A DNA stretch of 43,828 nt from Clostridia bacterium (GTDB taxonomy: Bacteria > Bacillota > Clostridia > Clostridiales > Clostridiaceae): positions 1-43,828 of the forward strand of contig JAAYTB010000043.1 of NCBI GenBank assembly GCA_012523855.1. The letters are read 5' to 3'. Position 1 is the first letter of the stretch. Every line of letters begins with the position of its first letter. The translations under genes and the position numbers were made by a program. Under the pieces are notes generated by a model. The model was given only the letters and a program-made list of their open reading frames with translations. It was not told the DNA's origin and did no database searches. Shown here in pieces: positions 35,694 to 43,828 of the stretch.

Positions 35694-37154
35694 TTACTTT
35701 TGTCTAACCTTATCTTTTGGATTAATATATGCTGGTCTCTTCTTAAAAAAAGTCAATGGAGCCCTTATAAGTGTATCCTTCAAATCACTAGTTCTAGTAT
35801 TAACCATAGGTGCCATATAGGGAACACCAAAGCTCTCTAATTTAATTAGGTGTATAAGGTAGACTATCAACATTAGGACAATACCATAAAACCCTATAAT
35901 AGCTGACCCAATGATAAGAGTGAACCTAATTATTCTCTGTGAAGACACCGCTTCATAATTAGGTGTTATAAAAGTAGTTAAGGAAGTTATAGATACAATA
36001 ATTATCATGGCAGGACTAACAATTCCGGCAGATACAGCAGCCTGACCGATTATTAAGCCTCCTACTATTCCAATAGTAGAGCCAAGTCCCTTTGGCAATC
36101 GTAAAACAGCCTCTACTAATAAGGCCATACTAACTTCCATAATCAAGGTTTCAACAAAAGCCGGGAATGGTACACCTTCCCTAGTAGCAGCCATAGCATA
36201 AACTAACCTTGTAGGTATAATAGAAGTATGAAAAGAAGTAACTGCTACGTATACTGCCGGCAGAACAAGGGATAATAATATAGCTGCAAATCTTACTAAT
36301 CTGATGGTGGATGCATAGATCCATCTTTGATTGTAATCATCGGGAGATTGAAATAAAATACTTAGGGTTGTAGGAACTAAGATACAAAATGGTGAATTAT
36401 CTACAACCAAGGCTACTCTTCCTTCAAGCAAGGCTGCAGCTACCACATCTGGCCTTTCTGTACTTTGTACCTGTGGAAATATAGACCACTTGCTTCCTTC
36501 AATCAACTGTTCTATATAGCCACTATCCAAAATTGCATCTATTTTTATTCCATCTAGCTTTTCCTTAACTTGAGCTAATACATCCTTGTTTACAATATCT
36601 TCAATGTACATAATAGCGATATCTGTCTTTGATCTAACTCCTACCCTTGTGCTTTCAACCTTTAATCTACTATCTCTAAGTCTTCTTCTGATAAGAGCAG
36701 TGTTAAATCTCATAGTTTCAACTAGAGCCTCTTTAGCTCCTCTTATAACGCTCTCACTGGAGGGTTCAGAAATACCTCTGGCAGGCCAAGCTCTAGTGGC
36801 AATGATATAGGCTATATCAATACCATCAATCATCAAGATGCTGTCTCCTGACAGCAGTGAGTTGATAGCTGCTTCCAAAATTTTTTCCTCTCTAATATCA
36901 GTGACTGTAAGTAAAGTATCTTTTATATCCTCAATGTTTTGAGGCCGATCTCCAAATATCATTAATGTTTCCATAACAAAATCATTAAGTAATATTTTAT
37001 CTGCCAAACCCTCCACATATATAAGTGCCGCTTCCCAAGGTCCCACATAGAACCGTCTAAATATCACGTCAGTATTATTCTCAAACAAGTCCTTTAAATA
37101 TGTAAAGTTATCATCCAAATCCACATAAATATTCTTTCTAAGTATTTCCTCCAA
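35694..37154 (-). CDS. Spore germinant receptor subunit A (GerAA family)
   Basis: A 486-residue protein with a large soluble N-terminal region (about 1-240) and a C-terminal set of four to five membrane helices (from about 285, AAILLSLVLPAVYVAV). Family marks are RRFYVGPWEAALIYVEGL, RGISEPSSESVIRGAKEALV and EGRVALVVDNSPFCILVPTT. GerAA proteins form oligomeric channels with ion-release function in germination. The start is either GTG 37163 or TTG 37154; the latter is 8 nt after GGAG and is preferred here. A small membrane protein gene ends 4 bp upstream of GTG 37163. Confidence 0.95.
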   Translation of the reverse strand: MEEILRKNIYVDLDDNFTYLKDLFENNTDVIFRRFYVGPWEAALIYVEGLADKILLNDFVMETLMIFGDRPQNIEDIKDTLLTVTDIREEKILEAAINSLLSGDSILMIDGIDIAYIIATRAWPARGISEPSSESVIRGAKEALVETMRFNTALIRRRLRDSRLKVESTRVGVRSKTDIAIMYIEDIVNKDVLAQVKEKLDGIKIDAILDSGYIEQLIEGSKWSIFPQVQSTERPDVVAAALLEGRVALVVDNSPFCILVPTTLSILFQSPDDYNQRWIYASTIRLVRFAAILLSLVLPAVYVAVTSFHTSIIPTRLVYAMAATREGVPFPAFVETLIMEVSMALLVEAVLRLPKGLGSTIGIVGGLIIGQAAVSAGIVSPAMIIIVSITSLTTFITPNYEAVSSQRIIRFTLIIGSAIIGFYGIVLMLIVYLIHLIKLESFGVPYMAPMVNTRTSDLKDTLIRAPLTFFKKRPAYINPKDKVRQK

Positions 37155-37167
37155 AAAATTCACTCCT

Positions 37168-37356
37168 TTACCTTAACTTATTGCATACATACAAAAGCAA
37201 AGCTAAGCCTATATATAAGCCTCCAAGAAACTTTGCTTTTTTAGCCTCTTCTCCCCTATTGTTTTTTAAAAATTCTTTCCCATCGTAGAAAATAGCTAGT
37301 AAACTAAGCAATATTACTAAACTAAGAAAGTATTCATTAAATAAACCTAAAATCAT
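37168..37356 (-). CDS. Small two-helix membrane protein in the germinant-receptor operon
   Basis: A 62-residue protein with two hydrophobic helices (about 9-24, YFLSLVILLSLLAIFY, and about 43-58, FLGGLYIGLALLLYVC) joined by a charged loop (DGKEFLKNNRGEEAKKAK). It opens the receptor operon, stopping just before the A subunit. In Bacillus, short two-helix D subunits coded with gerA-type operons modulate germination; this protein has the same size, topology and place. Sequence homology cannot be shown here, so the D-subunit idea is an inference. ATG 37356. Confidence 0.7.
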   Translation of the reverse strand: MILGLFNEYFLSLVILLSLLAIFYDGKEFLKNNRGEEAKKAKFLGGLYIGLALLLYVCNKLR

Positions 37357-37416
37357 GACTACACAACCTCTCCACTTATAGCACCCAGCATAATATTAAT
37401 AACTCTGTTGCATTTT

Positions 37417-37446
37417 ATTTTTATCCTTACTGGGGTAAAATATTCA
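37417..37446 (-). promoter_or_regulatory. Possible forespore promoter of the receptor operon
   Basis: On the minus strand TGAATA (37441-37446) is followed after 14 bp by GGATAAAAAT (37417-37426). The first fits a sigma-G/F -35, the second partly a sigma-F -10. Start would be about 50 nt before the small first gene. Spacing is short and the -10 imperfect. Confidence 0.3.
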
Positions 37447-37538
37447 TTTTTTGAAATTCTTATAAGGGAGACCAGAGAACAGATTTCGGAAATATGGTAA
37501 GGTGGCTCTTGATGATGTCATATTTAATGCTAAAATTA

Positions 37539-37571
37539 AAAAAGATTCAGCTTTAGGGCTGAATCTTTTTT
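37539..37571. terminator. ispE terminator, symmetric
   Basis: AAAAAAGATTCAGC ... GCTGAATCTTTTTT with loop TTTAGG, about 20 nt after the ispE stop. A-run and T-run on opposite sides make it fit for both strands. Confidence 0.87.
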
Positions 37572-37591
37572 GTTGCCATTTTTGTTTTATT

Positions 37592-38434
37592 TTAGATTGT
37601 TCTAGTTAGAAAAACTTCTGTGTATCTTTCCTTCATTCTTTCTAAACATCTTTGAGCTTTTAGCATATCATCAAAAAATCCGAATATAGTAGGTCCACTG
37701 CCGGTCATTAAAGCATTTAAAGCTCCTTGTTTAATCATATCTTTCTTAATTTCTCTTAGTATATAATGTTTTTTCAATGCAACATTTTCCAGAACATTTT
37801 TCATTAATGTAGCTGTTTCTTCTAAGTCATTTCTTTCCATAGCACTTATAATGTCTTTAGTTCTAGGATGAATGTTGATTTTACTAATATCCAAGGAACC
37901 GTAAACCTCTTTTGTCGAAACACCAAAGTTAGGTTTTACCACTACTAAAATATGATTTTTAAAGGGCTTTAAGGGCTTGATTACATCTCCAATACCTGTA
38001 CATAATGCTGTACCCCCTATAAAACAATAAGGTACATCAGCACCAATCTGAACACCTAATTTCATTAATTCTTCATCAGTAGCTTCTACTTGATACAAGT
38101 CCCTCATAGCTTTTAAAACTGTGGCGGCATTGGAGCTCCCCCCAGCTAAGCCTGCAGCTACAGGGATGTTCTTACGGATGTTAATAGATACCCCTCCCCT
38201 TATTCCATAGCTATCAATAAAAAGCTTCGCCGCCTTATATGCTAAATTTTTTTCATCTGTTGGGACATAGGGAATATTACACTTAATGTCTATACCTGAA
38301 TTACACTTTGAGATATCTATTAAATCATATAGTTCAATATTTTGCATAATCATTTCTAACAAGTGATAACCGTCGTCCCGCTTACCTACTACATCTAAAG
38401 ATATATTAATCTTTGCATAAGCCTTTACTAACAT
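37592..38434 (-). CDS. ispE: 4-diphosphocytidyl-2-C-methyl-D-erythritol kinase
   Basis: A 280-residue GHMP-family kinase of the non-mevalonate (MEP) isoprenoid pathway, phosphorylating CDP-ME at position 2. AYAKINISLDVVGKRDDGYHLLEMI near the start and the ATP loop PVAAGLAGGSSNAATVL (about 92-108) are diagnostic, with LMTGSGPTIFGFF near the end. ATG 38434 follows ATGGAGG. It is 81 bp after cphA without a visible terminator, so it may be part of the same transcript. Confidence 0.96.
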   Translation of the reverse strand: MLVKAYAKINISLDVVGKRDDGYHLLEMIMQNIELYDLIDISKCNSGIDIKCNIPYVPTDEKNLAYKAAKLFIDSYGIRGGVSINIRKNIPVAAGLAGGSSNAATVLKAMRDLYQVEATDEELMKLGVQIGADVPYCFIGGTALCTGIGDVIKPLKPFKNHILVVVKPNFGVSTKEVYGSLDISKINIHPRTKDIISAMERNDLEETATLMKNVLENVALKKHYILREIKKDMIKQGALNALMTGSGPTIFGFFDDMLKAQRCLERMKERYTEVFLTRTI

Positions 38435-38515
38435 ATTTTACCTCCATGCAACAAAGTCATAAGTATATAAATACATTATGATTAAAATTGCAGGAAATGT
38501 AAAGATTAAAAATTA

Positions 38516-41140
38516 CTATCCTATTGCAACCTTTTCCAGCATGGCGGTCTCCATTCGACTTTTTACTATGTCTAAAAGAGGTTCATATTTTTCAAAAAAC
38601 ACCATAATAATATCTCCTGGTTTTGACTTATCTAAAGCGTCAATGAGGGCTTCTCTTTCATTTTCTAATATTTTAATATTTTTTATATCTACTAGACCGG
38701 ACTCCATAACTCCCTTTTTAAGTAGCTCCGCTACTTCTCTTTTTCTTCTACCTCTCTTCTCATCATCCTCTTTTATATATATATAATCAAAGCATTTGCC
38801 AGATATCCTTCCTAGCTCAACAATATCATTGTCCAGCCTATCACCTGGCACTCCAATTATGCCAATAAGCCGCTTATGGTTTATTTCTTTTAAAACCTCC
38901 GCTACAGCCCTATATCCATCTTTATTGTGTCCATAATCTAAAATAACACTAGTACCCTTTACATTAAAGACATTAAATCTTCCTGGATTACTAGACTCAT
39001 CTCCGTAAAAATTATTAAGGCCCTTACTAATAATTTCATAGGGTATTCCTACAGAAGCCAAGGCTGCTACGGCAGCAAGGCAATTTTCTACATTAAATTT
39101 AATCTTACCCTTTAGGGTTATTGGTATATTTTCTAGGCTTATAACTTTTACAAGTTCATGACTTTTCTGTAGGTAGATATTGTTGTCCTTCAAATATACA
39201 GCTATACCATCACTAGTAATAGCTTTATTCAGTAGAGGATTTTCACTGTCTTTAGAAAAAATCACAAGCCTACTCTTAATTCTTTCTAACAAGGTTATAG
39301 ATATTTCATCATCTCCATTAACTACTGCATAACCTTCATCCTTCACCGCTTCTAGCACTAGGGATTTCACATGGGCTAAACCTTCCAAATCATTAATTCC
39401 ATCTACCCCCAAGTGATCCTCTCTGATATTTGTTATTACCCCAACATCTGCTAGATCATAGGCAAGGCCCTTTTTTATGATTCCTCCTCTAGCAGTTTCT
39501 AACACTGCTACTTCCACTTCCTTATTTAAAAGGATAGAAAGAGCACTATTGTATCCAGTGGTATCTCCTTTTTCAATACATTCATTGTTTATATAAATAC
39601 CTCCGGTGGTTGTCATTCCCACCTTATAGCCTGCAACTTGCAAAACATGGCCAATGAGCCTTGTGGTAGTGGTTTTCCCATTAGTACCAGTCACCGATAT
39701 TATAGGTATGGAAGCCTTACCTTCTGGGAACATCATGTCTACTATAGCCTTAGCCACCTGTCGTTTTTTACCCTGATAAGGATAGCAATGCATCCTTATA
39801 CCTGGTGCTGAATTTATTTCCACTATAGCACCGTGGTCCTTTATAGATTTTCCTATATCTGTGCAACACAAATCTATACCACAAATATTTAGACCTAACG
39901 CTGCTGCTGCTCTTACACAAATTGATTTGTTTTCCTCAGATATTTCGTCGGTACAATCAATAGCCATAGCCCCTGTTGAAATATTAGCATTGCCTCTTAA
40001 AGAAAGTTTCTTGCCCTTTTCCAGTACAGTTTCAAGCTTATAGCCTCCTTCTTTCAAAAAAGAAATCAAGGCTTCATCTATCTTTATCTTGGTCATTGGC
40101 TTCTCATGGCCATCCCCTCTTCTGGGATCCTTGTTTAATTCATCTATTAGCTCATGTATGGTTTTATTGCCATCACCAAGAATAAAGGGCGGAATTCTCA
40201 AAGCTGCCGCTACTACCTTGCCATTTACTACACAGACTCTATAGTCCTTACCCCTTATATAGCTTTCAATGACTATATCCTTATAATTGGGTATTAATAA
40301 ATTATAGGCCTTTATTAGTTCTAATCGATTCTTAATATTAACTACCACACCCTTGCCTTGGTTGCCAAATTGAGGTTTCAAGACTACTGGATATCCTATT
40401 TTGTCTGCATAATATATTAAATCAACAGTATTTCTTACTTTGTAGCCTCTAGCTACCGGCAAATTATGCATAGTTAATATTTCTTTTGTAGCTAACTTAT
40501 CACAAGAAATGTCCACACCTACAGCACTGGTATCACTACATATGGTGGCCTCAAGGATTTTACCGTACTTACCATTTCCTAGTTGGTAAAATCCTGTATC
40601 AGCTAATTTTATTATAGGAATGGCCCTCTTCTTAGATTCTAAACATATGGCCTCGGTGCTAGGCCCTATATATTCTTTATTAAGAGTATTTTTTATTTCT
40701 CTTATTTCCTTGTGAAAATCAATATTGCTTATTTTTCCTATTAGCATGTTTATAATGTCTATCGCTAGATAAGCGCATTTAATAGCTGTTTTTTCATACT
40801 CATACTGAAAAATAATATAATAAAGATCTCCCTCTATTTCCCTAGCCTTTCCAAAAGAAATATCAATGCCAATTAAATTATGCAAGGCGATTATAGTATG
40901 CTCGCAAATGTGGGCTAAATAAGTACCTTCTTTAAGTCTTGTGACAAAACCACCTTCTTCGTATATTCCACATCTATGGTTTTGTAGGTCTGGCAAGATT
41001 TTTAATAATCTTTCATTGAAATTTTCTATATCCTTGCTGGGAGTTTCACAGTAGCCTTCTAAATCCACATCCAACCTTATACACTTTCTATGAGAATAAA
41101 CATTCCTTCCATTAAATACCTGTAAATTTAAGAGTTTCAT
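38516..41140 (-). CDS. cphA: Cyanophycin synthetase
   Basis: An 874-residue enzyme building cyanophycin, a poly-Asp backbone with Arg side chains, from amino acids and ATP. An N-terminal domain (1 to about 160) precedes the ATP-grasp module (GYPVVLKPQFGNQGKGVVVN, about 245; GIDLCCTDIG, about 415; VEINSAPGIRMHCYP, about 440), which adds Asp. The Mur-ligase-like module begins at about 475 with SVTGTNGKTTTTRLIGH, then VAVLETARGGIIKKGL and VILDYGHNKDGYRA, and adds Arg. Length is normal for bacterial CphA. ATG 41140 follows AAGGAGG. It is encoded right after its hydrolase gene, giving synthesis and release of a nitrogen reserve. Confidence 0.96.
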   Translation of the reverse strand: MKLLNLQVFNGRNVYSHRKCIRLDVDLEGYCETPSKDIENFNERLLKILPDLQNHRCGIYEEGGFVTRLKEGTYLAHICEHTIIALHNLIGIDISFGKAREIEGDLYYIIFQYEYEKTAIKCAYLAIDIINMLIGKISNIDFHKEIREIKNTLNKEYIGPSTEAICLESKKRAIPIIKLADTGFYQLGNGKYGKILEATICSDTSAVGVDISCDKLATKEILTMHNLPVARGYKVRNTVDLIYYADKIGYPVVLKPQFGNQGKGVVVNIKNRLELIKAYNLLIPNYKDIVIESYIRGKDYRVCVVNGKVVAAALRIPPFILGDGNKTIHELIDELNKDPRRGDGHEKPMTKIKIDEALISFLKEGGYKLETVLEKGKKLSLRGNANISTGAMAIDCTDEISEENKSICVRAAAALGLNICGIDLCCTDIGKSIKDHGAIVEINSAPGIRMHCYPYQGKKRQVAKAIVDMMFPEGKASIPIISVTGTNGKTTTTRLIGHVLQVAGYKVGMTTTGGIYINNECIEKGDTTGYNSALSILLNKEVEVAVLETARGGIIKKGLAYDLADVGVITNIREDHLGVDGINDLEGLAHVKSLVLEAVKDEGYAVVNGDDEISITLLERIKSRLVIFSKDSENPLLNKAITSDGIAVYLKDNNIYLQKSHELVKVISLENIPITLKGKIKFNVENCLAAVAALASVGIPYEIISKGLNNFYGDESSNPGRFNVFNVKGTSVILDYGHNKDGYRAVAEVLKEINHKRLIGIIGVPGDRLDNDIVELGRISGKCFDYIYIKEDDEKRGRRKREVAELLKKGVMESGLVDIKNIKILENEREALIDALDKSKPGDIIMVFFEKYEPLLDIVKSRMETAMLEKVAIG

Positions 41141-41192
41141 TTGTTCTTATTTTCCTCCTTGCTTTATAAAGCAAAAACCTTAAAATATAATA

Positions 41193-42002
41193 TTATTCCT
41201 CTGCAAAAGGTGTTCTTAATTTTATATCAAATCTATCTCCGGATTTTAAAACATGCATTTTTAGATTAAATATAGATAAGACCTCGTTAGGATATTGTTC
41301 AGAAACGTTAGTCCTGCTTATGGTGCTTCCATCAATAACATAAACAGCCCCGGAACCTATAACCTTAAAAAGTCCTTCGCTGTTTACTTCAATAGCCGTA
41401 TCTTCATCTATACCTATACCTAAGCTTTGCGGATTCTCTGCTACTCCTACTAGCAACCTGCCTATTCTACCTCTTTGGGCAAAATGTTGATCAATGATTA
41501 CCCCTTTTACCAAGCCAAGACCTGGTGCCATTTTTAAGGTGCACTTTTTAGGAGATTCGTCACCTGGTCCATTAACAACCATGTTCTCGCTCATAACGGA
41601 AGCTCCAGCTGAGGTACCTACAAATACGCAACCCTCCTCATATCTTTCAAGGAAACAATTGTATAAGGCTGTGCCTCCTAGCATACTTGTTATTCTTAAT
41701 TGATCACCGCCAGTAAAGAAGACTAGGGAGGCTTTCTTTACCATTTCTATATTTTCATTGGCACAAGCATCTTCCCTAGACGATACATTTAGGATATTAA
41801 CCTTCCTGGCTCCTAAGCTTTCAAATACACTTCTATACTGAGCTCCTACTTCCGCAGGAGATTCTGTAGCAACTGTAGCTATCAGCAACTCGTCTTCCTC
41901 TTTATTAATTTTCGAACAAACTGCCTTTAATATTTCTTTTTCCCCTTTTTTATCCTCAGCCCCTCCGATTATAATCAGAGTTCCTTCTACCTTTTCTGCC
42001 AA
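41193..42002 (-). CDS. cphB: Cyanophycinase
   Basis: A 269-residue serine peptidase (S51 family) that cuts cyanophycin to Asp-Arg dipeptides. GTLIIIGGAEDKKGEKEIL is the typical N-terminus. The nucleophile is in FVGTSAGASVMSENM (Ser about residue 132), preceded by VFFTGGDQLRITSML, and a His-containing VIIDQHFAQRGRIGRL follows. The start is taken as TTG 42002; GTG 42011 is possible but overlaps the purine-rich GAGGCGGTGG used as ribosome site. The 52-bp gap to cphA and shared strand suggest an operon. Confidence 0.94.
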   Translation of the reverse strand: MAEKVEGTLIIIGGAEDKKGEKEILKAVCSKINKEEDELLIATVATESPAEVGAQYRSVFESLGARKVNILNVSSREDACANENIEMVKKASLVFFTGGDQLRITSMLGGTALYNCFLERYEEGCVFVGTSAGASVMSENMVVNGPGDESPKKCTLKMAPGLGLVKGVIIDQHFAQRGRIGRLLVGVAENPQSLGIGIDEDTAIEVNSEGLFKVIGSGAVYVIDGSTISRTNVSEQYPNEVLSIFNLKMHVLKSGDRFDIKLRTPFAEE

Positions 42003-42143
42003 AAGGACCACCGCCTCTCATAGCTATCATTTATTTTATCCAATAGTAGTTTTGTTATTCAAAAATCCTAAATCTGCTTATATAGATATCTATAATTGCT
42101 CCATTACATAAATTATTATTAGTAATTTTTCAAAAAATATAAA

Positions 42144-42170
42144 AGGTGTCCTAATATTTTTAAGACACCT
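42144..42170 (-). terminator. Terminator after the SipL-like gene
   Basis: On the minus strand AGGTGTC ... GACACCT closes a 13-nt loop and is followed by TTTTATATTTT. It separates the SipL-like gene from the cph genes. Confidence 0.82.
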
Positions 42171-42192
42171 CTATAATTAGCAGAGTTCATTA

Positions 42193-43749
42193 TTAAACAA
42201 GGGCTCTTCCTGGTATAATTAGCTTCTCATTAGGATAAATCAAGTCAGGATTTTCTATGTTGTTAACTCTAACAATCTCATCTATAGTAGTACAATATTT
42301 TTTTGCAATCTTCCATAGGGTATCCCCAGGTTGAACCACATAAATTGTTACACTTGCCTTTTTTAAAGGAATTTCCTCGTCAGCTATTAGAATATCTATT
42401 AGGAAGTCTTTTTCTATGGAATAATTAACTCTAGCCTCAACATTGACAACAGCCTTTACTGCTATTGTATTAGCTTCAATAGAAGCCTCTAAAACCTCCA
42501 AGCTAGCAGTAGCCATACTTTCCATATCTATTTTTGCACCTTCTACATCTACAGAACAGCTAAAAGGAAGTTCTTCAGACATAGTTGCAAACTCTTCCTC
42601 TTCAGAGTCAATTAAAAATAAAATATCTACCTTAACAATCCCATCTATCATTACTTTATCTTCTACTATCTTTTTATCTGTAACCATAACATCACCCTGG
42701 GTCATAATAATGGTGGATGGGCTGTTATCTACTTCAATATTTTCCTTAACAATAGTTTCTGCTTGATTGGTTCCTTGAAGGACATTTAAATTATAGGTTT
42801 TTCTTATCATGTCCATAACTACCTTTGGTGAATAGGCGTCTTCTATCATGTCAATTTCCTCTTTGTATTGGACCTTAATAACTGCATTAGCTATAGCCTC
42901 AATATCCACAATCCTATCTTCACCTAAGTCATCTTCCTTTATGTCATAATCCATTGATTCCACTGTAAAATCAACGAAAGCTACCATTGAAGGCATAACA
43001 CCTTCTAATTCAATTTCCTTGCTTAAAAAAACATCGTCCTCTAAACATACTAAAGCTTTTTCTCCTTTGCCTCTGTACATCATCTTTACATTGGCAAAAG
43101 CGGAAACTTGAACTCTGCCCTCACTTAATTTAATCTCCTTCTTATGAAGGGCTACATCGCTCTTTAGTACTTTTCCAATCTGTGGCTTATCCATAGGTAC
43201 TCTGATCTGACTCTTAATAACCAAGTCTGTAAAGCTATTGCCTAGAACCTTGTCTACAACTGTTGGATACTTTAGCATTTGAATATCATCATCTTTATCC
43301 ATGGATTTTACCACTTCAAAATTATAGTTTTTATAAACTGATGACTTAATTTTAATTATGCCACTGATTCCAACCTTTCTTTCATTAATTAGATTAGAGT
43401 CCATATGTTCAACATAACATTCTGCCTCGCAGAACATTTTTTGCTCTGCCATAGGTATGTCAACATAATTTGAAAAATTATCGCTGTAGTTTACATTGTA
43501 AACTCCTACTCCTTCTTCTTCCTTAGCTAGGTAAATAACATTATAGAGGACCTGTCCTTCAACATAAACTTTGTCTTCCATAGTTTCTTTTGAAATTACT
43601 GAAGGTTTTACATCAACCATAAGAATTTCTACTACATCTGGATGAGTATCAGGAATAAGATACTCTCCCTTGATTACAGTGTCAGAAAAATTTTCTCCTA
43701 GTAACTGCTCGTATTCTATATTTTCTTTAATCAGCTCTACCGCAGCCAT
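42193..43749 (-). CDS. sipL: SipL-like spore-coat assembly protein (DUF3794 repeats plus LysM)
   Basis: A 518-residue protein with repeated DUF3794 units (about 30-150, 180-300 and 330-460, each with a VxG-x-x-x-VxxxYL-like core such as VYVEGQVLYNVIYLAKEEEG and VMIDGIVKVDILFLIDSEEE) and a C-terminal LysM domain (YVVQPGDTLWKIAKKYCTTI to NEKLIIPG, about 466-515). This layout is that of SipL of Clostridioides difficile, which binds SpoIVA through the LysM domain and is needed for coat localisation around the forespore. ATG 43749 follows AGGAGG. Upstream sequence ends 79 bp later at the window edge, so its promoter cannot be fully judged. Confidence 0.88.
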   Translation of the reverse strand: MAAVELIKENIEYEQLLGENFSDTVIKGEYLIPDTHPDVVEILMVDVKPSVISKETMEDKVYVEGQVLYNVIYLAKEEEGVGVYNVNYSDNFSNYVDIPMAEQKMFCEAECYVEHMDSNLINERKVGISGIIKIKSSVYKNYNFEVVKSMDKDDDIQMLKYPTVVDKVLGNSFTDLVIKSQIRVPMDKPQIGKVLKSDVALHKKEIKLSEGRVQVSAFANVKMMYRGKGEKALVCLEDDVFLSKEIELEGVMPSMVAFVDFTVESMDYDIKEDDLGEDRIVDIEAIANAVIKVQYKEEIDMIEDAYSPKVVMDMIRKTYNLNVLQGTNQAETIVKENIEVDNSPSTIIMTQGDVMVTDKKIVEDKVMIDGIVKVDILFLIDSEEEEFATMSEELPFSCSVDVEGAKIDMESMATASLEVLEASIEANTIAVKAVVNVEARVNYSIEKDFLIDILIADEEIPLKKASVTIYVVQPGDTLWKIAKKYCTTIDEIVRVNNIENPDLIYPNEKLIIPGRALV

Positions 43750-43828
43750 ATTATACCTCCTATAATACCTACTAAACTATGTATACAAATAAAACAATGG
43801 AATTATTCCTGAATAATAAAGAAAAAAG

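Noticed and set aside
37430..37538. Possible remnant of a plus-strand gene (short stretches EILIRETREQISEIW and GKVALDDVIFNAKIK in two frames)
   Set aside because: The stretches are short, in different frames and match nothing I can name; chance is a fair explanation, so no pseudogene is called.

Overview
The window looks like a piece of chromosome from an endospore-forming, low-GC, anaerobic clostridium, probably Clostridium sensu stricto or a close relative. The evidence is AT-rich DNA, a clostridial acetyl-CoA acetyltransferase (thlA) beside the atp locus, a dense set of sporulation and germination genes (spoIIID, spoIIQ, spoIID, spoIIR, yyaC, ypeB, a gerA-type operon, a SipL-like LysM protein), an S-box leader on metK and a cyanophycin gene pair. 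Nearly all genes are on the minus strand. The plus-strand genes are yyaC, rpmE and a diacylglycerol glucosyltransferase-like gene. I see no insertion sequence, prophage or CRISPR array.

Layout. 1-4.7 kb: a partial ComFA-like helicase, recD2, and metK behind a SAM-I riboswitch. 4.85-5.36 kb: a five-tRNA cluster (Thr-Tyr-Val-Thr-Tyr) with its own promoter, leader hairpin and terminator. 5.4-12.3 kb: a membrane protein, yyaC, mbl, spoIIID, spoIIQ, spoIID, murA and a ywmB-like gene. 12.5-14.7 kb: a wrecked F-type ATP synthase operon. atpE and atpF remain open; atpI, atpB, atpH and atpD are broken; atpA, atpG and atpC are gone. 14.75-16.2 kb: thlA with a strong promoter, a Rex-like operator and a long structured leader. 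16.2-20.3 kb: wecB/mnaA, tagO, comEB, upp and rpiB. 20.3-26.2 kb: arginine phosphatase, Sua5, ZIP transporter, a membrane protein, prfA, and a YqhQ-PrmC fusion. 26.4-28.2 kb: rpmE and rho. 28.5-31.3 kb: two unknown small proteins, a DUF1934 protein and ypeB. 31.5-37.4 kb: the glycosyltransferase, spoIIR and a gerA-type operon that includes a small two-helix membrane protein. 37.6-43.7 kb: ispE, cphA, cphB and the SipL-like gene.

How the parts fit. Cell-envelope synthesis (murA, tagO, wecB, mbl), translation quality and termination (prfA, prmC, sua5, rpmE, tRNAs) and sporulation are interleaved in a mostly conserved clostridial backbone. Candidate forespore (sigma-F) promoters are visible before spoIIQ and spoIIR, and a candidate mother-cell (sigma-E) promoter before spoIID. 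The most informative feature is the decayed ATP synthase: this lineage has lost, or is losing, its F1Fo enzyme and must use another ion pump (for example a V/A-type ATPase) or none. I found no clear novel system. The items most worth checking are the ATP synthase decay, the ComFA-like protein without a recognisable Walker A motif, the SpoIIQ with an altered metal site, the small protein in the germinant-receptor operon, and several structured leaders.
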